Numbered from the stretch's first letter, positions 45,133 to 53,884 are shown. The stretch: 64,000 nt of DNA from CBDCVO01 sp965223085 (GCA_965223085.1 OZ244981.1:3658001-3722000), one strand, 5' to 3'. Notes: generated by a model not told the origin, from the letters alone. Program-made: numbers and translations.

Positions 45133-46623
45133 TTAGCGCATTACGAATGGGTTAGGTACATCAGAGGCGGTTGATATCCAGACACTTTTTGTTTGCAAGT
45201 ATTCGTAGATCGCCTCAATGCCGTTCTCACGCCCGAGGCCACTCATTTTGTAGCCACCGAACGGCGCCAGATAACTCACTGCACGATAAGTGTTGACCCA
45301 AATCGTACCAGCGCGGATCGCGTTAGAGACCTCGATCGCACGGCGTATGGATTGTGTCCAAATGCCCGCAGCCAAGCCGAACGCGATATCATTCGCGATT
45401 TCGACGGCTTCTTCGTCGCTTTGGAAACGAATAATCGCGAGCACTGGGCCAAAGACCTCTTCTTGGGCGATCCGCATTCGGTTAGTGACGTCGCCGAAAA
45501 CAGTCGGTTGAACGAACCACCGGCTCGCACCGCATTCTGGGCCGCTGGCGCCTTCGCCGCCCAGCAGAAGCTTGGCGCCTTCTTCTTTGGCAACGGCGAT
45601 ATAGCTTAGGATTTTCTCGTATTGGGACGGTGTCGTAACGGGGCCGACCTGAGTGTCCGGTTTCATAGGGTCGCCCATGCGTGCACTGCGTGCAAAGTCT
45701 AGGAGGCGAGTTACGAATTCGTCGTAAATTTTGTCCTGCACTAACAGACGTGAACCGGCGATGCAGGTTTGACCGGTGGCAGCAAAAATTCCTGAGATTG
45801 CGCCTTTCACGGCATCGTCGACCTTGGCATCGTCAAATACGATGTTGGGTGATTTACCACCTAGCTCTAAGGTGCAATACTTCAAACCTTTGGCCGCCGC
45901 TTGATACACCATCGAGCCGCTTTCGCTGCCACCAGTAAACGCGATTTTTGCGATTTTCGGGTGTTCCACCAAAGCTGTGCCAACCTCGGTACCGAACCCC
46001 GTAACGACGTTCAGCACCCCGGGTGGAAACCCTGCCTCGGCCGCAATTTCCATCAATCTTAGCGTCGAGGTGGAGGTGAATTCCGAAGGTTTAATGACGA
46101 GCGTATTACCGGCCGCTAAGGCGGGTGCAAGTTTGAACGTCAGTAATAACAGCGGTGAGTTCCAGGGCGTGATTGCCCCGACAACACCTAAAGGTTCGTG
46201 GCGGGTATAAGTGAAGGTCTCCGGCTTATCGATCGGGATCACCGCCCCTTCGATTTTATCTGCGAGCCCCCCATAATAGTAATACCATTGCGGTAAGTAT
46301 CGGCATTGTGCCAGCATTTCGCTGATCAGCTTGCCGTTATCGCGAACTTCGTATTCGGCCAATTCTTCGGCATGCGCGGCGATCAGATCACCAAAACGGC
46401 GCAGCAACGCCCCGCGTTGCGTTGGCGTATAGTCTCGCCAGGGTCCATCATAAAATGCCTTATACGCCGTATCAACGGCGTAGCTAACATCGTCGCTGTT
46501 ACAGCGTGCGACTTCCGCCCAGACTTCTGCCGTGTACGGGTTAACACTTTCGAAGTATTGCGCACCCGTTGGCTTATACGAAGTGCCGTCTACATATGCG
46601 TCAAACCGCATGATTTCAGTCAC
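45133..46623 (-). CDS. Aldehyde dehydrogenase
   Basis: NAD(P)-dependent oxidation of an aldehyde to an acid. The nucleophile is the cysteine of ATGQTCIAGSR (about residue 287) and the activating glutamate is in TLELGGKSPNIVFDDA. Other family features: ITPWNSPLLLL, KPSEFTSTSTLRLMEIA, FTGGSESGSMVYQAA and QEEVFGPVLAIIRF. I start at GTG 46623, seven bases after GGAG, rather than the TTG before it. The length of about 496 residues is normal for the family. It overlaps nothing and lies 17 bases after the acyl-CoA dehydrogenase stop, so it is in the same operon. Confidence 0.95.
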   Translation of the reverse strand: MTEIMRFDAYVDGTSYKPTGAQYFESVNPYTAEVWAEVARCNSDDVSYAVDTAYKAFYDGPWRDYTPTQRGALLRRFGDLIAAHAEELAEYEVRDNGKLISEMLAQCRYLPQWYYYYGGLADKIEGAVIPIDKPETFTYTRHEPLGVVGAITPWNSPLLLLTFKLAPALAAGNTLVIKPSEFTSTSTLRLMEIAAEAGFPPGVLNVVTGFGTEVGTALVEHPKIAKIAFTGGSESGSMVYQAAAKGLKYCTLELGGKSPNIVFDDAKVDDAVKGAISGIFAATGQTCIAGSRLLVQDKIYDEFVTRLLDFARSARMGDPMKPDTQVGPVTTPSQYEKILSYIAVAKEEGAKLLLGGEGASGPECGASRWFVQPTVFGDVTNRMRIAQEEVFGPVLAIIRFQSDEEAVEIANDIAFGLAAGIWTQSIRRAIEVSNAIRAGTIWVNTYRAVSYLAPFGGYKMSGLGRENGIEAIYEYLQTKSVWISTASDVPNPFVMR

Positions 46624-46640
46624 CAAGAATCTCCAGACGT

Positions 46641-47801
46641 TTAGTAGGAGCGGGGCATGCCAAGCTCATGTTCTCCTACGTAAGCGAGAATGAGATTGGT
46701 CGAAATTGGTGCGATCTGGTAGAGCCGCGCCTCACGAAACTTGCGTTCGACATCGTATTCCTCTGCTACCCCAAAGCCACCGAACGTTTGAATGCATGCC
46801 TCAGCCGCCGCCCACGATGCTTCCGAGGCGAGGAGCTTAGCGATGTTCGCTTGCGTGCCGCAGGGTTTGTCGTTGTCGAACAATTTCGCCGCCTTATCAG
46901 TCACTAGATTTGCAGCTTCCATTTGTGCGAAAGCCCGTGCGATGGGAAATTGAATTCCTTGATTTTGTCCGATCGGGCGGCCAAACACCTTGCGCTCGCA
47001 AGCATACTCACTAGCCTTTTTTATAAACCAGCGCGCGTCACCGATGCATTCGGAGGCGATCAGAATACGTTCTGCATTCATACCCGAAAGAATATAACGA
47101 AAACCCTGGCCTTCTTCACCGATAAGAGCATCGGCCGGGATAGCGAGATCGTCAAAAAATACTTCTGTCGTGGCGTGGTTGATCATCGTCCGGATCGGCT
47201 TGATCGTCATGCCTTGTCCTTTAGCCTCGTTCATGTCGACGAGAAACACGGATAGGCCGTCGCCACGTTTTTTGACGGTGTCTTTAGGTGACGTCCGTGC
47301 AAGCAATACCATTAAATCGGAATATTCGGCGCGCGAAGTCCAGACTTTTTGGCCATTGACGAGGTAGTGTTCGCCGTGCCTTATCGCCGTGGTGCTAATG
47401 CTCGTCGTGTCAGTGCCCGCCGTTGGTTCGGTTACCCCGAACGCTTGTAAACGCAATTCCCCGGAGGCAATTTTGGGTAGATATTTTTGTTTTTGCGCCT
47501 CGCTACCGTGTCGTAATACGGTGCCCATGGTGTACATCTGCGCGTGACAGGCAGCGGCGTTACCGCCGAACTCATGAATTGCCTTCAGTATTTCGGTACC
47601 GACGGATAACGGTAAACCGCTGCCTCCGTATTGCTCAGGGATCAGTGACGCGAGCAGTCCGAGATCGGTTAGCGCTTGAACGAATTCTACCGGGTAATTT
47701 CGTCGGCGATCTTTTTCTCGCCAGTACTCGCCCGCATATTCCTCACAAACACGCTGCACGGTATCGCGCAGTTGCGCAACGATCTCACTATGACCGGTCA
47801 T
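46641..47801 (-). CDS. Acyl-CoA dehydrogenase, IVD-type base position
   Basis: FAD enzyme introducing a double bond into an acyl-CoA. Standard features: FGVTEPTAGTDTTSISTTA, LVNGQKVWTSRA, SGMNAERILIASECIGDARW, FGRPIGQNQGIQFPIARAFAQME (core FGRPIGQNQGIQFP) and FGGFGVAEEYDVERKFREARL. The C-terminus reads QIAPISTNLILAYVGEH, so the usual YEGT glutamate is absent; Glu244 of MNAERILIA is at the position that serves as base in isovaleryl-CoA and long-chain enzymes. That points to branched or long substrates. Length 386 is normal. It lies 3 bases after the hydrolase gene stop in the operon. Confidence 0.93.
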   Translation of the reverse strand: MTGHSEIVAQLRDTVQRVCEEYAGEYWREKDRRRNYPVEFVQALTDLGLLASLIPEQYGGSGLPLSVGTEILKAIHEFGGNAAACHAQMYTMGTVLRHGSEAQKQKYLPKIASGELRLQAFGVTEPTAGTDTTSISTTAIRHGEHYLVNGQKVWTSRAEYSDLMVLLARTSPKDTVKKRGDGLSVFLVDMNEAKGQGMTIKPIRTMINHATTEVFFDDLAIPADALIGEEGQGFRYILSGMNAERILIASECIGDARWFIKKASEYACERKVFGRPIGQNQGIQFPIARAFAQMEAANLVTDKAAKLFDNDKPCGTQANIAKLLASEASWAAAEACIQTFGGFGVAEEYDVERKFREARLYQIAPISTNLILAYVGEHELGMPRSY

Positions 47802-47804
47802 ACG

Positions 47805-48650
47805 CTACAAGCTTCGTACTTTCTCTAGGATCGGCATCAGGTATCGATTGAAAACTTCGGGATTTTCACACATCGGAAAATGACCGATTTCCTCCATGAT
47901 GATGCATTCGGCATTCTTGGTTTTACGTGCCGTTTCTTCTGTCATCTCTGGGGTGCAGGCAAAATCGTAAACCCCGGTCATATAGTAGATTGGTACGTTG
48001 CCCGATAATTTCTCCGTTTTTCCGCGAAAGTCATGGTCGACACTGTAGAAATACAGATCGCCTTTAAATACGCCGGGTCCCCCTTGCGAGTAGTACCACC
48101 AGGTTTCCCAGCGATACTTATCGGGGCTTTGTGGCGCCATGAGGCCGAATACCGAAGTTGCACATGCCTCGCCGCCATGAATGTGGGCATGGCGCAACCA
48201 GTCTAAGTGCCAGCCGGGTGAGTATTCACACGCCTCAATAGCGATCAAGGCTTTGACTTCTTGTTCGTAGTTTTGCGCGAGGTGCAAGCAAATGTTGCCG
48301 CCCATTGAACTGCCCATGATGACGGGCTTTTCGAGACCGAGTTCCTGGCAAAACGCCATTAAGATGCCAGAATAAAATTTAGCGGTGAGCTTGTATTCGT
48401 CATCTTCTTTATACCACTCGTAAGGTGGAATCGACTTGCCGTGACGTGGCAGATCCAAAGCAATGACACGAAAATCGCGGTTGATCTCCGTGCTGCAGAG
48501 CTGATGCCGCCATTCGCGTGAATCGGTCCCTGCGGTATGTAAGCAAACGAGGGGAATGCCTTCCCCGGCTTCTTCAAAAAAAATACGGTACTCGGTACCT
48601 TCGTAAGGCACCCAAATATATCGCCCGGTAATAGGTTCAATTTTCGCCAC
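47805..48650 (-). CDS. Alpha/beta hydrolase, meta-cleavage-hydrolase-like
   Basis: A 281-residue serine hydrolase. Oxyanion segment LHTAGTDSREWRHQL, nucleophile Ser115 in MGSSMGGNICLHLA, acid in MTGVYDFACTPE and His in IGHFPMCENPEVFNRY. It resembles carbon-carbon bond hydrolases and esterases that sit in aromatic and steroid operons; which reaction it performs cannot be told. Start GTG 48650 has GGGAGG upstream. It is the third gene of the minus-strand operon, directly before the acyl-CoA dehydrogenase, with only 3 bases between them, implying coupled translation. It might release the CoA-linked intermediate or cleave an ester entering the pathway. Confidence 0.88.
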   Translation of the reverse strand: MAKIEPITGRYIWVPYEGTEYRIFFEEAGEGIPLVCLHTAGTDSREWRHQLCSTEINRDFRVIALDLPRHGKSIPPYEWYKEDDEYKLTAKFYSGILMAFCQELGLEKPVIMGSSMGGNICLHLAQNYEQEVKALIAIEACEYSPGWHLDWLRHAHIHGGEACATSVFGLMAPQSPDKYRWETWWYYSQGGPGVFKGDLYFYSVDHDFRGKTEKLSGNVPIYYMTGVYDFACTPEMTEETARKTKNAECIIMEEIGHFPMCENPEVFNRYLMPILEKVRSL

Positions 48651-48725
48651 TGGTGCGTTCCTCCCTAAATTTTTCGCAATTGAGCAGGTTTCGCTTAACG
48701 ATCGCCATCAATGACTGATGGCCAG

Positions 48726-49103
48726 TTAGATCTCTCGCATGCGATCTAAGGCCCAGGCAAAGGCGCGTAAGTTTTGCCATAATATTTTTTGATCACCTTC
48801 AAACGTGACCTTACCGTGCAGCGGGTGGGCCATAGCCCAAAGATCGTTATACATCGGTGGCGGGACGGGCTCGCAAAACTTCGACCAGCTTTCATGTGGG
48901 CCTCGAATAGCAAGTTGGTAGCAAGTCTCCGGCCCGATCGCGTCAGAAATGTCGGTTATTTTGCCGTTATTAAACGACACGACAAAGTTATTCTCACCAA
49001 AGCCGAGCAAAAAATCTGCACTCAGATGTTTACCGAGCCACTTCATCGGACCATTGTTGTTCACCGCGTCTTGCCACTTTTTCATCCACGACATGTCAAA
49101 CAT
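48726..49103 (-). CDS. SCP2-like lipid-binding protein candidate
   Basis: A 125-residue protein without signal peptide. Pattern: helix (WMKKWQDAVNNNGPMKWLGKHL), then beta strands (ADFLLGFGENNFVVSFNNGKITDI), then ETCYQLAIRGPHESWSKFCEP and a final helix with GKVTFEGDQKILWQNLRAFAW. The order of strands, the GPHESWSKF stretch and the GDQKILWQNLRAF end resemble the sterol-carrier-protein-2 fold of acyl-CoA/sterol-binding proteins, but I only call it a candidate. ATG 49103 has AGGAG seven bases upstream. It is second in the operon and could hold or present the hydrophobic substrate. Confidence 0.55.
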   Translation of the reverse strand: MFDMSWMKKWQDAVNNNGPMKWLGKHLSADFLLGFGENNFVVSFNNGKITDISDAIGPETCYQLAIRGPHESWSKFCEPVPPPMYNDLWAMAHPLHGKVTFEGDQKILWQNLRAFAWALDRMREI

Positions 49104-49239
49104 GTATAGTCTCCTAACGTTATTGCTCGCTAGAGGTATGCCTCAAGAAAACCCCGCACTGTTACACGCGGAACAAGCCTCGTCGGTCGTGCTTCATGTT
49201 GCCGTTACGACAGCCGCAAATCTCGAGAGGCACTCTAAG

Positions 49240-49560
49240 CTAGCCTTTCGATAGCTCTTTGAGTTGCTCTGCCCAGTTTGCATAGGGTCGCAACGGGATC
49301 CAATTAAGCTCCACCACGATGTGCGCATACCCGAGTTTCCAAATGGGTAAATTGTGCACAATGGCGTCTAAATCATCGGAATTATCGACTTCGACGACCG
49401 CCAGCACTTCGTATTTGCCGGAGACTTTCCAAATCTGTTTAATCGCGCCTGCTTTATACGCTTCCAACGCGGCGACGGATTCTTGGCGCCACACTTCAAA
49501 AAACTCTTTATTGCTCGCGTCTGCTGGTTTGGCGAGTTTCGCCCATAGCAAAAATTCCAC
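49240..49560 (-). CDS. Muconolactone-isomerase-like ferredoxin-fold protein
   Basis: A 106-residue single-domain protein with the strand-helix pattern of the muconolactone delta-isomerase family: MEFLLWAKLAKPADASNKEFFEVWRQ (first 12 residues form the strand), GAIKQIWKVSGKYEVLAVVEVDNSDDLDAIVHNLPIWKLG (core IWKVSGKYEVLAVVE) and the closing VELNWIPLRP. In beta-ketoadipate pathways this fold isomerises muconolactone. GTG 49560 has AGGAG seven bases upstream. It opens the minus-strand operon, so it may isomerise or hold an intermediate before the hydrolase. Assignment to the fold is fairly confident, its reaction is not. Confidence 0.65.
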   Translation of the reverse strand: MEFLLWAKLAKPADASNKEFFEVWRQESVAALEAYKAGAIKQIWKVSGKYEVLAVVEVDNSDDLDAIVHNLPIWKLGYAHIVVELNWIPLRPYANWAEQLKELSKG

Positions 49561-49689
49561 AGCGAAGCTCCTTGTGTGATAGTTCTTAGGCTACAGAAGT
49601 ACTCGACGCGGCGCAGCCGGTGACAGCCGCGCACGCGTTACGGGCTGACAGCATAATCGCTCAGGTAATGCTTGGGAATGCTTTTGCGG

Positions 49690-50184
49690 TCATTTTTTGC
49701 CAAAATCCAGTAACGGCACGGTGTTCTTTCGGTGGCGTGCGGGATCTGGATCCCGCCACGCCGGTATTTTGCGGTACTGCTCGATATATGCGCTTGGAAA
49801 ATTAAAGTGAGACAAGCCGGCGATCACGAGGTCTCGATACCATCGATACGGGCGTAGGCTAGGATCGATGTAGCTCTTTTGCGCATGATAACCATAGACT
49901 TGATCGAATCCGCCCAGCTTGTGATAGGCAAGCGCGTATCCGTGTCCAAGTCCTTCGATCCGATGAAGCTGAGCCATCGCAGCATTCGTGATTTCATAAA
50001 CGACGCCATAGGCTATTTCATCGCGTGCCGCAACGAGATCACACTTGCCAGAGCCATCGTGCCCGCGTTTATGCCAGCGGAGGCCCCATCCTGTGAGCGT
50101 GACGGTGCCGCGAATCGCGCTAATTTCGATACGCGCACCGAGACGTCGCGGATGCAAGTTCGAACCGTAGGCGAGATACAGCAT
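49690..50184 (-). CDS. Gamma-glutamylcyclotransferase-like protein
   Basis: A 164-residue GGCT-fold protein. The substrate loop YLAYGSNLHPRRL opens the protein, and the catalytic glutamate is Glu77 in HRIEGLGHGY. Family members convert gamma-glutamyl peptides or amines to 5-oxoproline. VYGYHAQKSYIDPSLRPYRWYRDLVIAG is typical of the longer proteobacterial branch. The gene is just upstream, in minus-strand order, of the catabolic operon but 130 bases from it and is probably separate. ATG 50184, weak ribosome site. Confidence 0.88.
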   Translation of the reverse strand: MLYLAYGSNLHPRRLGARIEISAIRGTVTLTGWGLRWHKRGHDGSGKCDLVAARDEIAYGVVYEITNAAMAQLHRIEGLGHGYALAYHKLGGFDQVYGYHAQKSYIDPSLRPYRWYRDLVIAGLSHFNFPSAYIEQYRKIPAWRDPDPARHRKNTVPLLDFGKK

Positions 50185-50699
50185 TAGGCCTAGTGCGGGG
50201 GCAGTCTCGTCAGTGCGGGAGGTATGGCGTCCAGTGTCGTCGGTCTACGGCAGCATTTGACCACGCTGCTGCACCAAAAAAGCGACTCATCCCGTTGCCC
50301 TGTGCGTGCCAAGGTTGCTGCTCATTTTAGTTCATCCAGACACGTGCTGCGCACCTCATATCAGTGCTTTTTCGCGCGCACCAGGGTCGCGAGTGCATCC
50401 TCAGCAAGCCCCACTACGGTACACTTTCGTTAAAGATATAGTTGCACTCCCATTATGGCTATCAAGCAATGACTAGCAGGCAAATCGATAATAGCGTGCA
50501 GTGATGCTGCCATGCTCCAGCTTTGAATGTCAGCCACTGGGAACTCAGCATCTGCGGTAAAAATGGCACTAGCGACTGCCCGGGCATGTTCGTGCCGAAG
50601 TCTTTTTGCGAGCGCTTGCAATCATAACGTTAAAATCGCTCAGTTGGCGGATAATCTTGGGTTTGAGATGAAAATGAAGCTTGCAGACAGGATCACACG
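50185..50699. other. Intergenic region, no gene seen
   Basis: About 515 bases between divergent genes. A minus-strand open frame of 63 codons (50430-50621) has no ribosome site or recognisable family and I do not call it. GATCACAC beside AGGA leads into the enolase-superfamily gene start. No repeat, tRNA or terminator was recognised. Confidence 0.5.
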
Positions 50700-51839
50700 G
50701 TGAAAATCGAGCGCGTGCGTGCGTTTCCTATTTCGTTCTCGCTGCCACCAGCACACCAAGTGCGGCTTGGTATTGGCACAGCAATTAAGCGCGACGCGGT
50801 TCTCGTTTGCATCGAAACGAGCGACGGCATCGTTGGTTGGGGTGAAGCGCATGCCGCACGCGCGCCAACCGCGATTGCCGAATTAGTTAATTCAACATTG
50901 GCAAGTTTAATTATTGGCATGCCCAGCGACGATATCGATGGGGTATGGGAGCGTATCTATCAAAAACAGCTTGTAAGCCACGGCGCCGGCACCGCTACCG
51001 TGATCGGTTTGTCGGGCATCGACCTGGCGCTGTGGGATGTGCGTGGAAAACGACTTGAATTGCCGGTATGCAAGTGCCTAAATGCAACCCCGACAACGTT
51101 ACGATGCTATGCAGGCGGTATTTCTTTAGCTTATCAGCCTACTGCTGCATTGCTCGCCGAGGCTCAGGGTTTTGTTGCGCGGGGCTACAAGGCATTAAAG
51201 CTCAGAGTAGGTGAGCGCGTAAGCGAAGACATCGAGCGCATTCGCGCGGTTCGCGAGGCATTTTCACCAGACTTGAATATCCTCGTAGATGCCAATACCC
51301 AGTATACTTTTGAGGATGTACAGACGATCGCGCCGGTGTTAGCGGAACTAGGAGTCGAATGGCTAGAAGAACCCTTTCCCGCTCACGACTACAAACGTTA
51401 TTTGTCTGCCAAATCTGTGTGTACTGTAGCGCTTGCTGCTGGAGAAAATCATTACACGCGGTTTGATTTTGAACGTTTAGCCGATGAGGGCGCGGTAACC
51501 GTTTGGCAGCCCGATTTGTCCAAATGCGGCGGTCTTACTGAGGCGCTCCGTATAGCTAACTTAGCGACCAAACACGGCATTGCAATTCATCCCCATACCT
51601 CGGTGACAAATCTAAATATGGCGGCGAGCTTGCATTACCTCTGTGCAATTCCCAATCGTGGCTATTTCGAAGCAGATTGTTCGCCCTATAACCCGTTTCG
51701 TAGTGATCTGTGCGATCCTGCAATCGTTGTCGACGACGAAGGCAGGGCACGGCCGCCAACAGGGCCAGGCCTTGGAATGAATATAAACCCTACGGTCATG
51801 GCGTCTTATCCGGTAATAAGCGGTGGGGGTTATGTCTAG
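50700..51839 (+). CDS. Enolase-superfamily enzyme, mandelate-racemase subgroup
   Basis: A 379-residue barrel enzyme abstracting a proton next to a carboxylate. Metal ligands are Asp197 (VDANTQY), Glu223/Glu224 (WLEEPF) and Glu249 (GENHYTR), and the Asp272-His299 pair (QPDLSKCGG, HPHTS) marks the mandelate-racemase subgroup. At the usual KxK base motif it has Lys167-Leu-Arg169, so the second lysine is an arginine. Substrate-loop residues (IGTAIKRDAV) do not identify a known acid sugar or dipeptide enzyme. GTG 50700 has AGGA seven bases upstream. An ATP-grasp ligase follows 18 bases later in the same operon. Confidence 0.9.
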   Translation: MKIERVRAFPISFSLPPAHQVRLGIGTAIKRDAVLVCIETSDGIVGWGEAHAARAPTAIAELVNSTLASLIIGMPSDDIDGVWERIYQKQLVSHGAGTATVIGLSGIDLALWDVRGKRLELPVCKCLNATPTTLRCYAGGISLAYQPTAALLAEAQGFVARGYKALKLRVGERVSEDIERIRAVREAFSPDLNILVDANTQYTFEDVQTIAPVLAELGVEWLEEPFPAHDYKRYLSAKSVCTVALAAGENHYTRFDFERLADEGAVTVWQPDLSKCGGLTEALRIANLATKHGIAIHPHTSVTNLNMAASLHYLCAIPNRGYFEADCSPYNPFRSDLCDPAIVVDDEGRARPPTGPGLGMNINPTVMASYPVISGGGYV

Positions 51840-51857
51840 ACGCAAGCTTCGCGCCAC

Positions 51858-52877
51858 GTGAGAGCACTGCGCGTTTTAGTGCTCATGCACGAAGCACTGA
51901 TCCCACCCGATTCTTTAGATGGGTGTGAGGATGATGAAATCGTCCACTGGAAAACCGAATATGACGTTGTTTCAACACTACGCGAAATGGGGCACGACGT
52001 GCATGTGGCCGGAGTGCAAGCTGATTTAAGCGCCTTAAGCGCCGCATTAGATGAAGTAAAACCTCACATCACGTTCAATTTGTTGGAAGAATTTCATAAC
52101 AACTCACTCTACGATCATCACATTACCGGGTATTTGGAACTGTTGCGCCAAGCCTACACTGGATGTAACCCACGGGGCCTGATGATTACGCATGACAAAG
52201 CGCTGTCAAAAAAAATATTAGCCTATCATCACATCTGCACGCCACGTTTTCAGGTTATTCCACGGGGCGTGAAAGCGCGTATTTCACGCCACTTAAATTA
52301 TCCCTTGATCGTAAAATCGCTAACCGAAGACGGGTCATTCGGCATCGCGCATGCCTCGGTAGTCCAAAGCGAAGATAAATGCCTCGAACGAATTGCTTAT
52401 TTGCATGACGGACTGAAAACGCCGGTCATTGTTGAGGAATTTATCGAAGGTCGAGAACTATATGTTGCCGTGCTCGGAAATCATCGCACTGAAGTACTAC
52501 CGACGCTCGAAATGAATTTTGGAAATGTAGTTAAGCGCTCGCCAAGAATAGCGACCGCGCGGGTTAAATGGGACTGGCAATATGCCGAGGAGCGTGCCAT
52601 AGAGATAGGCGTGGCGAATGACTTGGATGACGGTTTGCGACGACACGTGCAACGTCTGGCGCGGCGTATATACCGGGTTCTCGATATAACCGGTTACGCA
52701 CGCATCGATTTTCGCGTGAACGATAAGGGGGAAGTGTTCGTCTTGGAAGCGAATGCCAATCCTGATTTGGCCTACGGTAGTGAAGTTAGCGAAGCCGCAG
52801 AGGCTGCTAATATAAGTTACCCTCGGCTATTGCAGAAAGTGCTCAACTTAGGCTTGGGATATCACCGGATGTGTTAG
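51858..52877 (+). CDS. ATP-grasp ligase, D-Ala-D-Ala ligase-like
   Basis: A 339-residue ATP-grasp enzyme; such enzymes join a carboxylate to an amine through an acyl-phosphate. The three-part fold is visible: a flavodoxin-like start (RVLVLMHEALIPP), a central ATP lobe (YPLIVKSLTEDGSFGIAHAS, VIVEEFIEGRELYVAVLG) and the metal site (ARIDFRVNDKGEVFVLEANANPDL). The last motif, with EANANP, matches D-alanine-D-alanine ligases and amino-acid/peptide ligases of that group, but LNLLEEFHNNSLYDHHITGYLE is not that of Ddl. GTG 51858 follows the enolase-superfamily stop by 18 bases. The pair likely prepares and ligates a small acid or peptide. Confidence 0.85.
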   Translation: MRALRVLVLMHEALIPPDSLDGCEDDEIVHWKTEYDVVSTLREMGHDVHVAGVQADLSALSAALDEVKPHITFNLLEEFHNNSLYDHHITGYLELLRQAYTGCNPRGLMITHDKALSKKILAYHHICTPRFQVIPRGVKARISRHLNYPLIVKSLTEDGSFGIAHASVVQSEDKCLERIAYLHDGLKTPVIVEEFIEGRELYVAVLGNHRTEVLPTLEMNFGNVVKRSPRIATARVKWDWQYAEERAIEIGVANDLDDGLRRHVQRLARRIYRVLDITGYARIDFRVNDKGEVFVLEANANPDLAYGSEVSEAAEAANISYPRLLQKVLNLGLGYHRMC

Positions 52878-52885
52878 CATCATTG

Positions 52886-53884
52886 CTAAGCAACGTCGGC
52901 AGGCGTCCAAGAAATGACACGACCGTGACCGAGCTGCTTTGCTTCCGCCAGCGCAGTCTCAGTAGCAGCGAGTAAATGGGGCGCTTGTTGATGCATGCCG
53001 AGACTGGCAATGCCGATCGAGACCGATAAACGCCACTCACCGGCCGCGGTGCGGAAGTTCTTGTTACATAAATCCTGTCGAAACCGTTCAGCGATCTCGT
53101 AACCGGCTTGCAAACCAACGCTGTGAAGGAATACCAAGAATTCATCGCCGGCGTAGCGTACCGCGATATCACGGGGACGGATCTTCTCACGCAAAAACGC
53201 CGCGAAGTTGCGTAGCACTTCATCTCCCACGAGGTGACCGTGCTGTTCATTGATGCGGTGAAAATTGTCGAGATCTATCATTAATAAACACAGCGGGGTT
53301 TCGTCGCGGTTGCAGCGACGTACAATGCGGTCGAGAAAATGATCGAGCCACTGACGATTGTGCAAACCGGTCAGGGTGTCGACTCGCGCCGTGAGTGATG
53401 TGGGTTCGCTACTATCACCGACGCACCGCAACCCGGCAGTGTGCCGCTGATTGCGGCCGGATAAGACATCGAGCAGATTGCACGCGAAGGGATGGCAGTT
53501 TTGGATCAATGACCACAAGATTTCATCTTCGATCACCAGCACGCGCGTTCGTTCTTGCGCGACGATGTTGGCGGAAATCTCGAGGTGGCTCAGTATGGAT
53601 AGCTCTCCGAAACAAGCGCCCGGTCCGAGGGTAATCAGCGGTGAACCGGTGAGCTTAGCGAGTCTAACCTCCACGCGACCACTGACAATTAAGTAGATTG
53701 CGCGACGCTGTTGATCCGGTTCTACAATTGCTTCTTCGGGCTCAATTTCGATGAGTTCACAGTAAGGGAGTAAGTGCGCGATACTGCGAAAGTCTACATT
53801 ATTGAATAATTCGAGGTGGCCGTAGCTCGCTTCAAAGAAGTGCGCAAGAGCAGCGTCGTCGCGCGCTGTAGCAGAATGAGTCAT
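52886..53884 (-). CDS. Cyclic-nucleotide-sensor diguanylate cyclase (AGDEF)
   Basis: A 332-residue soluble protein: an N-terminal cyclic-nucleotide-binding domain (about 25-140, IYLIVSGRVEVRLAKLTG and GACFGELSILS) and a C-terminal GGDEF domain. The signature is AGDEF (residues 245-249), a variant known to be active in at least one Vibrio cyclase. The RxxD feedback site RPRD lies five residues before it. LCLLMIDLDNFHRINEQHGH is the metal site. It may convert a cAMP or similar signal into cyclic di-GMP output. It converges on the ATP-grasp gene, the ends only 8 bases apart. Confidence 0.88.
   Translation of the reverse strand: MTHSATARDDAALAHFFEASYGHLELFNNVDFRSIAHLLPYCELIEIEPEEAIVEPDQQRRAIYLIVSGRVEVRLAKLTGSPLITLGPGACFGELSILSHLEISANIVAQERTRVLVIEDEILWSLIQNCHPFACNLLDVLSGRNQRHTAGLRCVGDSSEPTSLTARVDTLTGLHNRQWLDHFLDRIVRRCNRDETPLCLLMIDLDNFHRINEQHGHLVGDEVLRNFAAFLREKIRPRDIAVRYAGDEFLVFLHSVGLQAGYEIAERFRQDLCNKNFRTAAGEWRLSVSIGIASLGMHQQAPHLLAATETALAEAKQLGHGRVISWTPADVA

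Noticed and set aside
48726..49103. Firm SCP2 annotation
   Set aside because: The fold resemblance is suggestive only, so it is kept as a candidate.
49240..49560. EthD-type protein
   Set aside because: Strand order and the terminal ELNWIPLRP fit muconolactone-isomerase-like proteins better, though the folds are related.
50430..50621. Small minus-strand gene of 63 codons
   Set aside because: No ribosome site, family motif or conserved composition; treated as chance.
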